From positions 4,042,501-4,106,500 of the forward strand of contig NC_059556.1 of the NCBI RefSeq assembly GCF_905220415.1: a stretch of 64,000 nt of DNA. The letters are read 5' to 3'. Position 1 is the stretch's first letter, and the number at the start of each line of letters is the position of its first letter. Source of the stretch: Colias croceus. Taxonomy: Eukaryota > Arthropoda > Insecta > Lepidoptera > Pieridae. A program made the position numbers and the translations under genes. Below the pieces are notes generated by a model, which was not told the DNA's origin, did not search any database, and was given only the letters and a program-made list of their open reading frames with translations. Shown piece after piece: positions 1 to 9,939 of the stretch.

Positions 1-1170
1 GAGAACTCATAACATTTGAAATCAGAACAAATGAAAGCAAACAAAGTTTGTTATAGAATTATTTTTAAACTCCGAGAAATCCTTTGCAGTTTTATAATAA
101 AAACTAAAAGGTTGTCTATTTCTATAGGGATCAAAACATTTAATCTGTTTTGCATTCTCCGTATTGCCTACGTAACAGGGTTTATTGTCCCATGGGAGTG
201 AAAATATACTTTGAAAACAGCATTATAGCTTTGAAATTTATCTATAGGTATATTGATATATGTTAATACTTAATGAAGCAGTTTCTATGCTTCAGTTACA
301 AGGAATCGGATGAATCAACTGTGTGGGAGTTGCATTTTATAATGCATGTGTGATCTAATTCTACCAACTAGCGTCTGTCAGTCTGGGTTTACTCGTGTTT
401 TACGCAATTAAACGTTTTGAAGGTCTTTCTTTTTCCATACAAAATTAATAAAAAAGCCGTTGAGAACGTGTATTCAATAGAATGGATGCATAAAAGATTT
501 TCAATTAAAATCAAGATCTATAGATTGCCTAGTAATTATATCAAGTAGGTAACGACTAGAACGTGCACTAAGCCTAGACTGCACGTTTTTCCTTGACCTA
601 TGAATAATATTGCAATCTAATGCACCACTATACGTGCATAAACGTACATTTTAACAAAAATAAAACTATTTCTAATATAATTGCTAAGTGATTCGTCATT
701 TGTTTAAATATTTTTCTAGTTTAAAAGGCATTGTCATGCAGAGCAATAACACATAGAAATGTTATATTAGGTACATAATAAATTAATACGTTAACAATAG
801 ATTTAACTAATAATATATGAATGTGAATGTATTTGCGAATAAAAATATTATAACGTTGTGTTATTGTTAATTCATGCCTTTGTCTAATCTATGCCCAAAC
901 ACCTGAATTAGATAATCTAGTTAAAATTGGTTGAAAATTTTACTATAAAGTAAATTCAGAGTTGCACAAACGACGTCACAGGTATTGCCATTTATTTATA
1001 TCATATTGTGTCAATGAATGACTTGATAATTTCACAGAAATAATTTTAATGTGAATGGTTTATTTCATAATCGGTCGACTAGAGCGAAACTTGCGACAGA
1101 CACATTGGAAACAAATCTAATTCCAATCCCGATGTAAATAAGGACCATTGTTCTGTGTTCCTTTTTTGCT
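1..1170. other. AT-rich DNA, no gene seen
   Basis: Apart from a small inverted repeat (8-bp arms AACGTGCA and TGCACGTT near 559-586) I see no coding signal, RNA gene or recognisable repeat. The short ORF at 16-201 is low-complexity, without domain-like composition. Confidence 0.5.
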
Positions 1171-1236
1171 TATAAATACCGGTTAAGTTTAAACAATTGC
1201 AAGTAACAATGGGTGTCGTGGTCACGATCACCTTTC
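1171..1236 (+). promoter_or_regulatory. Possible TATA box with short ORF and splice donor
   Basis: TATAAATACC lies at 1171-1180. An ATG at 1209 opens a short frame (MGVVVTITFRR) that runs into GAG followed by GTAAAC, a plausible splice donor near 1242. The spacing suits a compact promoter and first exon, but the 5' UTR would be only about 10 nt and the peptide has no signal-peptide character. This may be chance. Confidence 0.12.
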
Positions 1237-1835
1237 GCCGAGGTAAACGACTTTATCCGAAGTCTTTGTAATATGGTTAAAACTTTGAATTATATTAAGT
1301 GAAAGCTTGCTACTTATTGCGACTTAGATAGGGGGTAAATATAATAAATATACCTACCTACCTAGTTTCTAATATAAAATGACTGAACAGAATAACGATT
1401 TAATAGTTTTCACTCAAGCACTTAGCCGTAACTTTGACTTTAAAAAGTGAACTTTTGAATTACAAGTGACAGCATTTCAGTAGTTACTTTGAAAATTTTA
1501 CAAATTAAAGATAACATGAAAAACGTTTCGATCTTTTCTAATTGTGCAGTTTTCAATAAAAATATACAATTACAAAGGTGTTACTTATAACCTCCCAGTT
1601 CACATCCTGTTAAAAGAATGAATTTTTCTGCACAAGCTTTGCACAAGAGCGTTAAAACTCATTGCATTGGAAACTTTTCACCATGTTTTTAAATTAGACT
1701 AAAACTCTTCCCTATTCATGACAGAATTTTCAAACAATTATTCAGATATCGAAAACTTGTCGAAAACCGCGTATTTAACCGTCGTAGTTTACTGACCAAA
1801 CACATTTGAAAGGAAATTCAAACATTTATATGATA

Positions 1836-2045
1836 CTATCTTCCGCCCACGACTTTGTACGTGCATCCCCGTTTTTCCCCGTTCCCGCAAGAATTTCGGG
1901 AAATCCTTTCTTAGGGGACGCCTACGTTATGACATCTACCTGCATGCCAAATTTCAGCCCGATACGTCCAGTGGTTTGGGCTGTGCGTTGATAGATCTCT
2001 ATATCAGTCACCTTTGAGTTTTGTATATATATAGATATAGATTGA
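1836..2045 (-). mobile_element. Helitron-like dispersed repeat (diverged copy)
   Basis: In reverse orientation it starts TCAATCTATATC and ends near CTAT, a decayed CTAG, with the GC-rich block CTTCCGCCCACGACTTTG next to the end. The internal phrase CATGCCAAATTTCAGCCCGA is typical of a common lepidopteran repeat. The ORF across it is a by-product. Confidence 0.5.
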
Positions 2046-2847
2046 TGAATAAAAAATGATGTTATACCTACTATTCATTACGCGTCCAGTCTTAAATTTC
2101 ATACATTAGCATTGACGGCCTTTTGCCACGGTTCGTAGAAGGAAAAAATAGCATGTGATTATCTTGATGTAGGTTTATAAGTTATAACATTACTTTCGAT
2201 TAGTATAATGTTAGGTAGGTATATTAGACTTTAGAATAATTGTTTGTGGTTTTATTTTCAGACACTTTACAAAGATATAAACTTCGATGCTAGATGTTCC
2301 TTTTTAGACCTGTTATACGATTCTTAATGATTTGATTTATGAAAAAAAAATAAGTTTCTAATGATCATTGGAAATTTACGCTGAAGTGTTACAGTCTCAA
2401 TGGCAAGTGAAAACTCGTTTGGCACCCAGGTGAATAAGGCAGACAAAGTTTAAAACAAGTGTACATTAGGTATACCGTATAGGTACACCGAGTTCATATT
2501 ATAATTTACGAATTATTGTCTAATGCATTATGCAACCGAGTTAAATAGCGCGCGAAATACCTAGGTAGGTATGAAGAAAAGTGATGAATAATGTTTTTAG
2601 TTTTTACATTATATAATCTCATGAAAATATATTTTTTGTTAGTCTAGGTAGGTAGGTACGTAGGCACTTAGATATCTAATAAGTGAGGATAAAGCCGATA
2701 AACATTCAATTATTTTTTCGTAAAAAATGCAATTTTTATAATCTTTCTAGGTAGTAATGATGATTGCTCAATTAATCGAAATACCTGTAGGTATCTAAAC
2801 ATGAATGTATTAATGTTATGTAAACAAATTTGAAAAAAAAATATTCA
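2046..2847. other. AT-rich spacer with TAGG tetramers
   Basis: No gene seen. Short runs of GTAGGTAGGTA occur around 2571 and 2643-2662. They resemble, but are not, the insect telomere repeat TTAGG. Confidence 0.45.
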
Positions 2848-2849
2848 TA

Positions 2850-4588
2850 GGGTCATTGCGCCTGTTCGCGTCCACCTGCCTATTCGCGTCCATTTTGCGG
2901 ATATCTTTTAGAAAATTCACGAAAATAAGTAAACTTAAAGTAAAATTGTACTAAGAAAAATTTCCGATAATACCTCAATGTATATGAGACATGCACACAT
3001 ATTCAAAAAAAGCCTGCGCACCGCCTATCCTATTTAAAAAAAATATTTAATTTTGGCTATTAAACGAAAGAGCTAAAACGCGCGGGATTTTGAGAAAAAA
3101 AATAGTGCGCAGCGTCGCGTTCGACGGTAAGTATCTTATTGTTAAATGTGAATTTTTGAATATGTAACTGTTTCTTTACTTTGCTAACAAAACATGGAAT
3201 AGTATGGATTATAAATCAGCTTATATCTTTTACAATTAATAGCTAAAATAAGGTGGACGCGAATTACTACACCGAATTTGTACAACTTCCATTTTGCGTC
3301 CACGGTGGGCGCAAACTGTACCTATAGTGCATAACAATAGAACATATTGCGTCCACGTTGTTTTTCATTACGTAGCAATGAATTGTTTGTTAAAATATGT
3401 ATTTAAAATAGATTGTAAATTTTTGACTAAGATTACAAGTTGATAATTTAAATTTTCATTCAAATTAGCAAATTTTTATGCTATTTTTTCATTTTAAAAT
3501 GGGTATTCTAAGAATGAGACTAGTATCTTTGAGAATGAGAGTCAATAAGTCTGTGGTTAAGAAAATAATAGTATAAACAAAAAATAAATTTAATAGAAAC
3601 TAAAAAATAGGGTAGGTAGATAATCTTAATAGAACTGATTATTATTTATTTAAGAAAGAAAGATCGTTTATTTACATAACGTTACTTTGTTTTTTGTTAA
3701 TTTTTAGTTCTAATAATAATGAGAAGATAAATATAAATAAGTTTTTTCAGTTTCCTTACAGTGAATGTTGATTTTAGGGTTCCGAACCTCAAAAGGAAAA
3801 ACCGGAATCCTTGTAGGATCACTTTGATATCCGTCCGTCTGTATGTCCGTCTGCCGGTCTGTCTTTCTGTCAAGACCCTTTTTTTCAGTAACGCGTGGAG
3901 GTATAAAGTTGAAATTTATATTGAATACTCAAGTCTACGATCCCTTGAAGCAGTGAAAAAATCAAACTTATAAGCCAAAGTAATCAAAAGATACAGCCGT
4001 TTATGCTGCAAATTTTCGCAAATTTCGACATTCGCAAGGGAATCAAAACCTACAGGGTACTTTACGTGAACACAGACACTCGAAGTTTGGTACGAAGCAA
4101 CGCCTTATAGCACAAATAAGGGAAACATTGAAAAAATAATCATTTGCAGTTAAAACATATGAAAAAAACAGGTTAATACGGAACCCTCGGTGTGCGAGTC
4201 TCACTCACATTTGACCGATTTTTATTAAATAACTATATTCGTAAATAAATAATTTATTAAAATCTAATTTTTATTTGCATTTATCTGATAAAAAATCACC
4301 TAATACACTCTTAATTCCTTTTCTAAGCTGGTGGACGCGAACTGGTCCACAGGTGGACGCAAACTGGAATTTTTGGACGCGAACTAGGTAAAACGCCTAA
4401 TTCTGCTATTTGTCTAGATAAATAAAAACCACATGATATTTCCAATACAATTGAAAGTAAATCTTAAAATAGACTATGTAATGAACACCTTACATAAATT
4501 TTGCGTTGAAATTTGTTCTGGAACATTTTTATTTTCTCCGTCAAACTTTCCAACTGCACTAAGTGGACGCGAACTGGCGCAATGACCC
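2850..4588. mobile_element. Non-autonomous TIR DNA transposon, TA target duplication
   Basis: The element is bounded by 26-bp terminal inverted repeats (GGGTCATTGCGCC, one T/A mismatch, then GTTCGCGTCCAC) at 2850-2875 and 4563-4588, each flanked by TA (2848-2849 and 4589-4590). The core GTGGACGC, or its complement GCGTCCAC, recurs inside at about 2885, 3252, 3296, 3349, 4331, 4352 and 4373. No transposase ORF is present. The TA duplication suggests a Tc1/mariner-like mobiliser, but the TIR does not begin like a standard mariner end, so the superfamily is open. A second repeat is nested at about 3776-4227. Confidence 0.75.
3776..4227. mobile_element. Nested dispersed repeat with AGGGTTCCG ends
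   Basis: AGGGTTCCG (3776-3784) pairs with CGGAACCCT (4179-4187) as short inverted ends. The interior has a CCGTCTGTATGTCCGTCTGCC stretch and the right flank carries GTGCGAGTCTCACTCAC and GACCGATTTTTATT. This matches a very common lepidopteran interspersed repeat. It lies inside the 1.74-kb TIR element, so it inserted later or was captured. The 70-aa ORF is not a gene. Confidence 0.6.
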
Positions 4589-4590
4589 TA

Positions 4591-5620
4591 GGTACCTTTT
4601 ACGTACCTACATAAAAACTAAAAAAAAATAGAAAAAACACATGCTACCTTTGCGTTATTCTACAATCAACACGTTTATAAGCGTATTTTCTCTCTGTTAG
4701 TAATGTCAACTCGGGCGGTATACCTACCTACCTAGTACCTACATTGTTTTGTAACAGAGGTACCTACCTACCAATGCTTAGGATCTGTTCACTAGCTATT
4801 GTCACCACGGCTATTGTATTCTATTGTTTTGTCTAATAGAATATAATGCATCGATGATACGTGCATTCTCACGTTCCTTCATTTAGTGCTGTTATTATTT
4901 CACGTACCTGCTCGTTTCGAATCGTTTTATCGAGATGAGGGATTCCACGCTTTTCTAAGTTAAGTCTGTCGATTGTTAGTGTGGTTTAAAACCGATTTCC
5001 AGAACACCAAGAGATTTAATTATAAAATTTAATTACCTATAAAAGAGAAATAATTTGATGTTATTGCCGTGACTTAAAATTCATACCTAAATCGATCAAT
5101 AACCTATCCTAGAACTGTCTATGACTTAGGCCACCTTAGGCACGGTACCTACCTACCTACCTATATTATAATAAAATATGATAAAAGTTCATAAATATAA
5201 TCATGACTACCGACTCTATTGTAAAGACATAGGTAGGTATGTAACAACTAACAAGGCGACGGTATGTAAGTATTGACTATTGATAAACATATTATAAGCA
5301 AATAAGGTACAATAGATTATAGAATATGTACTCAATGCAGTAATAGGTACCTATTCGTGTTGAGTCTACAATAGGTGTGGTTATTATGAGTCAACGTGAT
5401 TTTATTCCATATAATTTTATTCTTATCAAGTACATAATATAAGTACATACTCGATATGCTAAGAATAAGTTGTAATCAAGAAAGAGAAGGAAATACGGTT
5501 CACTACTCGCGCTGATATGAATCGATATAAAACGAATGAATGGTAAAAATATTTCGACGTAAAATGACGTCACCACCTGTGACAGGTAGCTCAAATTTTA
5601 TATTCAGAGAAAAGAACAAT
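4591..5620. other. AT-rich spacer with CCTA/TAGG clusters
   Basis: No gene seen. TACCTACCTACCTAG at about 4720-4736 and 5148-5163 are short tetranucleotide repeats. The minus-strand 67-aa ORF here has no recognisable features. Confidence 0.45.
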
Positions 5621-5629
5621 AGGCTATAG

Positions 5630-6440
5630 AACAAAGGGGCGACAGGCATGGCAGGGTCGGAGCAACCTAGCTGCGTACACACAGGTAAGAACTAAGAAAG
5701 CCGTTTTTACCTTTCGTATACTGCGCCGACGCCACCGCAACCGACACCAAGAGCGCGACGAGCAAGCCCCTCTCTCCCCCGCGTACAGGCATTTTCCTAA
5801 CTTTATTACAATTTTAAGCACGTCACTAGAGTAAAAAACTGGCCACAGACTTTAAGCACGCACTCACGAAGTCCTTTATTTACACATAACACGCACACTA
5901 TCACAGAATTCAAACGCACATCCATTTGAAAAATGTTCGTTTATCCAATAAAGGTAACCGCTTCGCACGAGTCGTGGGACGAAGCATGCAGGTAAAACGA
6001 GTAAGCCTATTAAGTTTCAATAACTTAAAACTACTTATTTAGGTCGTTCTAAGTTACTTATACACTAGACGGCACGATCGTCGAAATAGTCCTGCACGAG
6101 TTTTTATTTGAAAACTTTACATACTTTCGTAAAACAATTTCGAAGTTAAGAGCGGTAACGGGCGCGACGTGCGACACGACCACCCGGCGCATCGTTCGCG
6201 GCAGACTAGACTGGCGTGAAGTGAGCGGACAATCAACAAGTTGAAACCGCGCGAGGCGCGAGGCGGGCCGTTCGCGTTGCATTGGTTCCGGAGCATGCGC
6301 CTTTTGCGTCTATATTCACACTCGACTAGACAGCAACGTTGACTAAAGCTACTACGTCGAGCGTTAGTGACTGTGTTAGTGACCGGTGAAACTTTTAAAA
6401 ACCGGCTATTTTCGCGCAAAAACAAGGAATCATGATCTCT
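5630..6440. promoter_or_regulatory. CpG-rich island, candidate promoter and 5' exons
   Basis: This stretch stands out from the AT-rich surroundings by its GC and CpG content, greatest at about 6140-6300. It contains several good donor-like sites: CACAG/GTAAGA at 5684/5685 and GCAG/GTAAAA at 5991/5992. Lepidopteran promoters and 5' UTRs often look like this. I cannot fix the strand. The overlapping minus-strand ORFs of 65, 74 and 102 aa exist mainly because GC-rich DNA has few stops. Confidence 0.4.
5648..5684 (+). other. Candidate short first coding exon
   Basis: An ATG with a fair start context (GGCATGG) opens a 12-codon frame (MAGSEQPSCVHT) that ends at CAG/GTAAGA, an excellent splice donor. 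A stop lies in frame upstream at 5627-5629, so translation would begin here. No downstream exon can be joined to it by eye, so this stays a candidate only. Confidence 0.18.
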
Positions 6441-6473
6441 CAGGAGCAGGATTGCTATTCCCGTAGCTTAGTA
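6432..6473 (+). other. Candidate short first coding exon at the 3' edge of the island
   Basis: After the CpG-rich stretch and a TTAGTGACTGTGTTAGTGAC segment that looks like an insect 5' UTR, an ATG at 6432 opens MISQEQDCYSRSLV. The frame then meets AG/GTATAT, a usable splice donor. I do not recognise the peptide. It is an alternative to, or a second promoter beside, the 5648 candidate. Confidence 0.15.
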
Positions 6474-6474
6474 G

Positions 6475-7990
6475 GTATATATTTTATCCTGCTTTATCAT
6501 AAAGCCGGTCGTTATTCTACCTTAGAAGAAAATAATATTGGTAGGTACCTAGGTTGGTACCTTGGTAGGTACCTAGATTAAATATTCGTCCATTGTGGTA
6601 CTTAATAATTAGTTAATTACTTAATAATTAGAATAGATAAACATACTTACGTAGCATATTATTTCTAGACTCTAGTATGTGTAAAAAACTTTAATTATGC
6701 TAAGTGAAATAGGTACCTAGGTAAATAAATTATTATGAGTATGAATGAAAAACTTAAAAAAATTGCATTGATAAATCTTTAAATTTTATTTTTATTGTTT
6801 ATAGGTAGGTAGGTACTTAATGTAGGTATCTACATAGAAGTATAAATTTAGGTGCTTAGGTACCTACCTATTTGAAAATAGGTATATTTTATTCTACTGT
6901 ACTGCTGTTGGCATCGCATTCATAGAAGCAGAATGTTATTTTTTTAAATGATATTCGTTATAAATATACCTTATTGACGCCTTTTACTGAGGTTAATATT
7001 CCAAATATTGGTTATTTAAATTTAATATAATTAAAAATCAAATGCATCCAAATCACAAATAATTTCTAGTGGCGCCATTATGCGCGAGAGTGTGCATCGA
7101 AGTCAACCTTTTACGTAGGTAGGTACTCTTCCTGTAAGGGAATTGTATGCAAGTAGGTATATAAGACGACAATCTAGTACTGAGGTTTGCCGATAGATGG
7201 CAGGTTAAGAAATCGATTTTTTTATATCGATTATGCTAGATGAGGCTAGAGGCTTTATTGAAAAATCGTTTTCTAGTTTGTGACAAAAATTATTTATTTA
7301 CTTACTGATATAATGCGCAGTACATTCTTAATTTAAAATAATTAACAAATTTTAAAAAGCTTGTACCTAGGTATAGATAGGTACAAAAAATATGTAGATA
7401 GTTCTAAGTAAACGTTAACAGTTTCGTTTGACTAGATTTTTACGATATCTTTACTTTCAGGTAAACTCCTCACTAATAATGCTTAGTTATTGTTTTAAAG
7501 CAACATAAAAATGCTTAATTTTTATATCTGCAGAATTTTCATGTTATAAATATTAGTTACGTGCAAAAATCGAATATTATTCGAAATAAAAACTTTAGGC
7601 AGTTACCTAATTATTGAACAATTTTGCAGCTTACTTTTTGTCAATATGTAGAAAGTTTGTAATTCTAAAAGCCAGATTTATACTTGTACATAATATTTTA
7701 ATGGATAGCGAATTAAAATTATAAAGCTATGTTAATATTTTACATTAGGCTCAAAGTACGTACTGTCATATTTTAGACACGCTACAAATGTTGCAACTGT
7801 TTTAAATTTTAAATAGGTATGAGCATTAGTGTGAATATGGTATATTAGTTATGGCATGCGACTTTGCTCGTGGCACATTTCCATCTAATAGATAATGTAT
7901 TAAGAAAATTCACTAAGTTCAAGAATATGTCACAATTCTAAGGTCAAAATTCACAAAAAGCTTTCGTTAGAATATCAATGACATAGTAGC
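6475..7990. other. AT-rich spacer, last of the TAGG-rich zone
   Basis: No gene seen. GTAGGTACC-type motifs at about 6540-6572, 6803-6815 and 7115-7125 end the zone of TAGG tetramers that begins near 1350. Confidence 0.45.
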
Positions 7991-8342
7991 AGGTCGAAGA
8001 AAGGAGCCGGGCGGTGGAACGGGGAATGTAATCCATCGTCCGGTTCGGTGAGGCGGCTTGAGATGTGTTCCGCTCATGCCGCCAACGGGAGGGAAGAGCA
8101 GGCAAACCATCTTTCCTGTTCTTGGCTCGCGCCTGGCCTAGAGATGGGCTGCCGCCGAGGGGGTCGCGGAAGAATTCCAACCAATACCCGCGGCCCCATC
8201 ATTAAAGCGGCTCGACGGAACACAGTGGGGTTTTAGTCGGTAGGAATCCGACATAACCCACGGCTCCTTCCCCGGGGGCAGTGGGTATCTTTGGAAGATT
8301 TCCCCACTATATAAAAAAAAAAAAAAAGGTCGAAGAAAGGAG
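7991..8342 (+). mobile_element. 5'-truncated non-LTR retrotransposon 3' end with 16-bp target duplication
   Basis: A GC-rich insert of about 320 bp (8007-8326) ends in a poly(A) run (8313-8327) and is flanked by identical copies of AGGTCGAAGAAAGGAG at 7991-8006 and 8327-8342 (the first A may belong to the tail). This is the signature of target-primed reverse transcription. The 3' part contains TTTTAGTCGGTAGGAATCCG and a CCCCGGGGGCAGTGGG block, typical of lepidopteran Jockey/R1-type 3' regions. The 62-aa plus-strand and 78-aa minus-strand ORFs are by-products. The perfect duplication implies a fairly recent insertion. Confidence 0.8.
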
Positions 8343-9784
8343 AAAAGTTGATTAATTTGTTGCGAATCAACTCAAAAACCAAAGACTGTACAAAGACAAT
8401 GCTGTGAGTCTGTAGTTGGTTATTTCAATATCTGCTGCTTTTATACACAGAATAATAACAACAATATAATTTCAAAATACAACTAAGGCATAATATATCT
8501 AATTATGAAGCGTAGGTACCTATCTTATAAACAATTTGAATCCCCTCTATTTCCGCACATGGTCACTATAAATTCTTATTTGAACAAATTTGCACACATT
8601 ACGTAAAGTGAAGGCTCGTGTACCTATGCAGTATGGGGCAAGGGGCAGATGCATTTCACATCTGTTTTGAAGCATTTATTAATCCATAGTATATTGACCC
8701 TTTAAAATGTATTTATTGGTCACGCGTAAGTAGAGCCCAAACAGAAGATTAGTAAGTATAGCCTTATAAAGGTATCAGTAAATAAAAAATATATAAAATA
8801 ATCGTAGCTGTGATAAAACTTAGGTAATTTGTGTTATTCAAAAACGTGGGTTCGTTATGAGCTAAATAATTTCCTGGATTATCCAAGATATTTTTTATAA
8901 AAATCTATTTTCCCTCTATCATAATAATACAAAGTAATTTTTTCCCTTCCCTCATTATTATTTTACCCTGTCTTTTTATCTTTAATAACATTACTACCGT
9001 CATTAAGCCCATATCATAATTTAATTCCGCGAGAAAGAATTCGCTTATATTTTATAAAATTTCGCAGTCACCATGTTCGAGCTAAAAGGTTGCATGCATT
9101 AGTCTCAGTGCCGCATGTTTTTATTCAACATAACCTGAAAATAGGACACAATAAACATCTCTTTTTTATAAAAATATTTCCTTACTTTTTAACATATTTT
9201 TTATATTTTTATCATCGGCACACATTTCACATTGGCATATACATATTACGATAATTAAACAATTTAACAAAATTTGAGTCGGTAGGTTCAAGTATGTTAA
9301 AAACTGGCATTTTCAATCCTTATACCTACTCATAAATTATTTCTATAATTCATTTTCAATACCACTGGCGTTTGTGAGTTCTTGATATCTACAAATTACT
9401 AGATATAAACTTGAACTTAAGTGCAGAATAAATAGCCCGTCATGAATTCGCTTCGTAATTGAACACTTAGAGGAGTTTGCACTTAATTTCCACTCACCTC
9501 CCCACTGAAATAAAAATACGAAAGTATGAAGCTTTTATGTATTTCAGATATCTAACGCGAGTGTGTTTTGGGGAACTCTCGCATTGACTGACTTTTTTGT
9601 AATTTTTTCAAAATACCGAATTGGCTATTACATGTTATATTTATTGAATGAATAATTGGTGTGGTATTAAATGCGACCAAGTATACAGATAAATGAAATC
9701 ATTACTTGTATAAAATTATAACTAATAATAAACATAGAGTAGAGGTTAAAAAAAAAGACGGGTTGCACTCCGGGAGTGCCGGCA
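8343..9784. other. AT-rich spacer, nothing identified
   Basis: I see no gene, RNA or clear repeat here. Confidence 0.45.
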
Positions 9785-9939
9785 GAAGTGAAAACTTGAT
9801 TATTAACGTTGAGCATGTTTGATATTTTGGAATGGTATTCGTCTTACGCTTTTTCGATCAGGTCACGTGTCCTGACGCGAGTTTAAGATTTTATACCCAT
9901 TACAGAAAAAGTGCTCAACGCTAAAGAAGTTTTCACTTC
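9785..9939. mobile_element. Small MITE-like inverted-repeat element
   Basis: GAAGTGAAAACTT (9785-9797) pairs with AAGTTTTCACTTC (9927-9939). Just inside, GTTGAGCA (9808-9815) pairs with TGCTCAAC (9912-9919). The 155-bp unit has a near-palindrome around CACGTG (9858-9875). No clear target duplication is visible, so the true ends may lie slightly outside. The left flank GGGTTGCACTCCGGGAGTGC may belong to it. Confidence 0.5.

Noticed and set aside
1349..5163. Possible telomeric repeat
   Set aside because: The unit is TAGG/CCTA in runs of two to four, not insect TTAGG arrays.
5624..5821. Minus-strand ORF of 65 aa
   Set aside because: Arg/Cys-rich composition from GC-rich DNA and no recognisable motif.
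6058..6425. Overlapping minus-strand ORFs of 74 and 102 aa
   Set aside because: They overlap in two frames in CpG-rich DNA where stops are scarce, and neither shows a domain, signal peptide or consistent composition.
7944..8236. Short ORFs on both strands at 8 kb
   Set aside because: They lie in the GC-rich LINE fragment and its flanks; no frame resembles RT or endonuclease.
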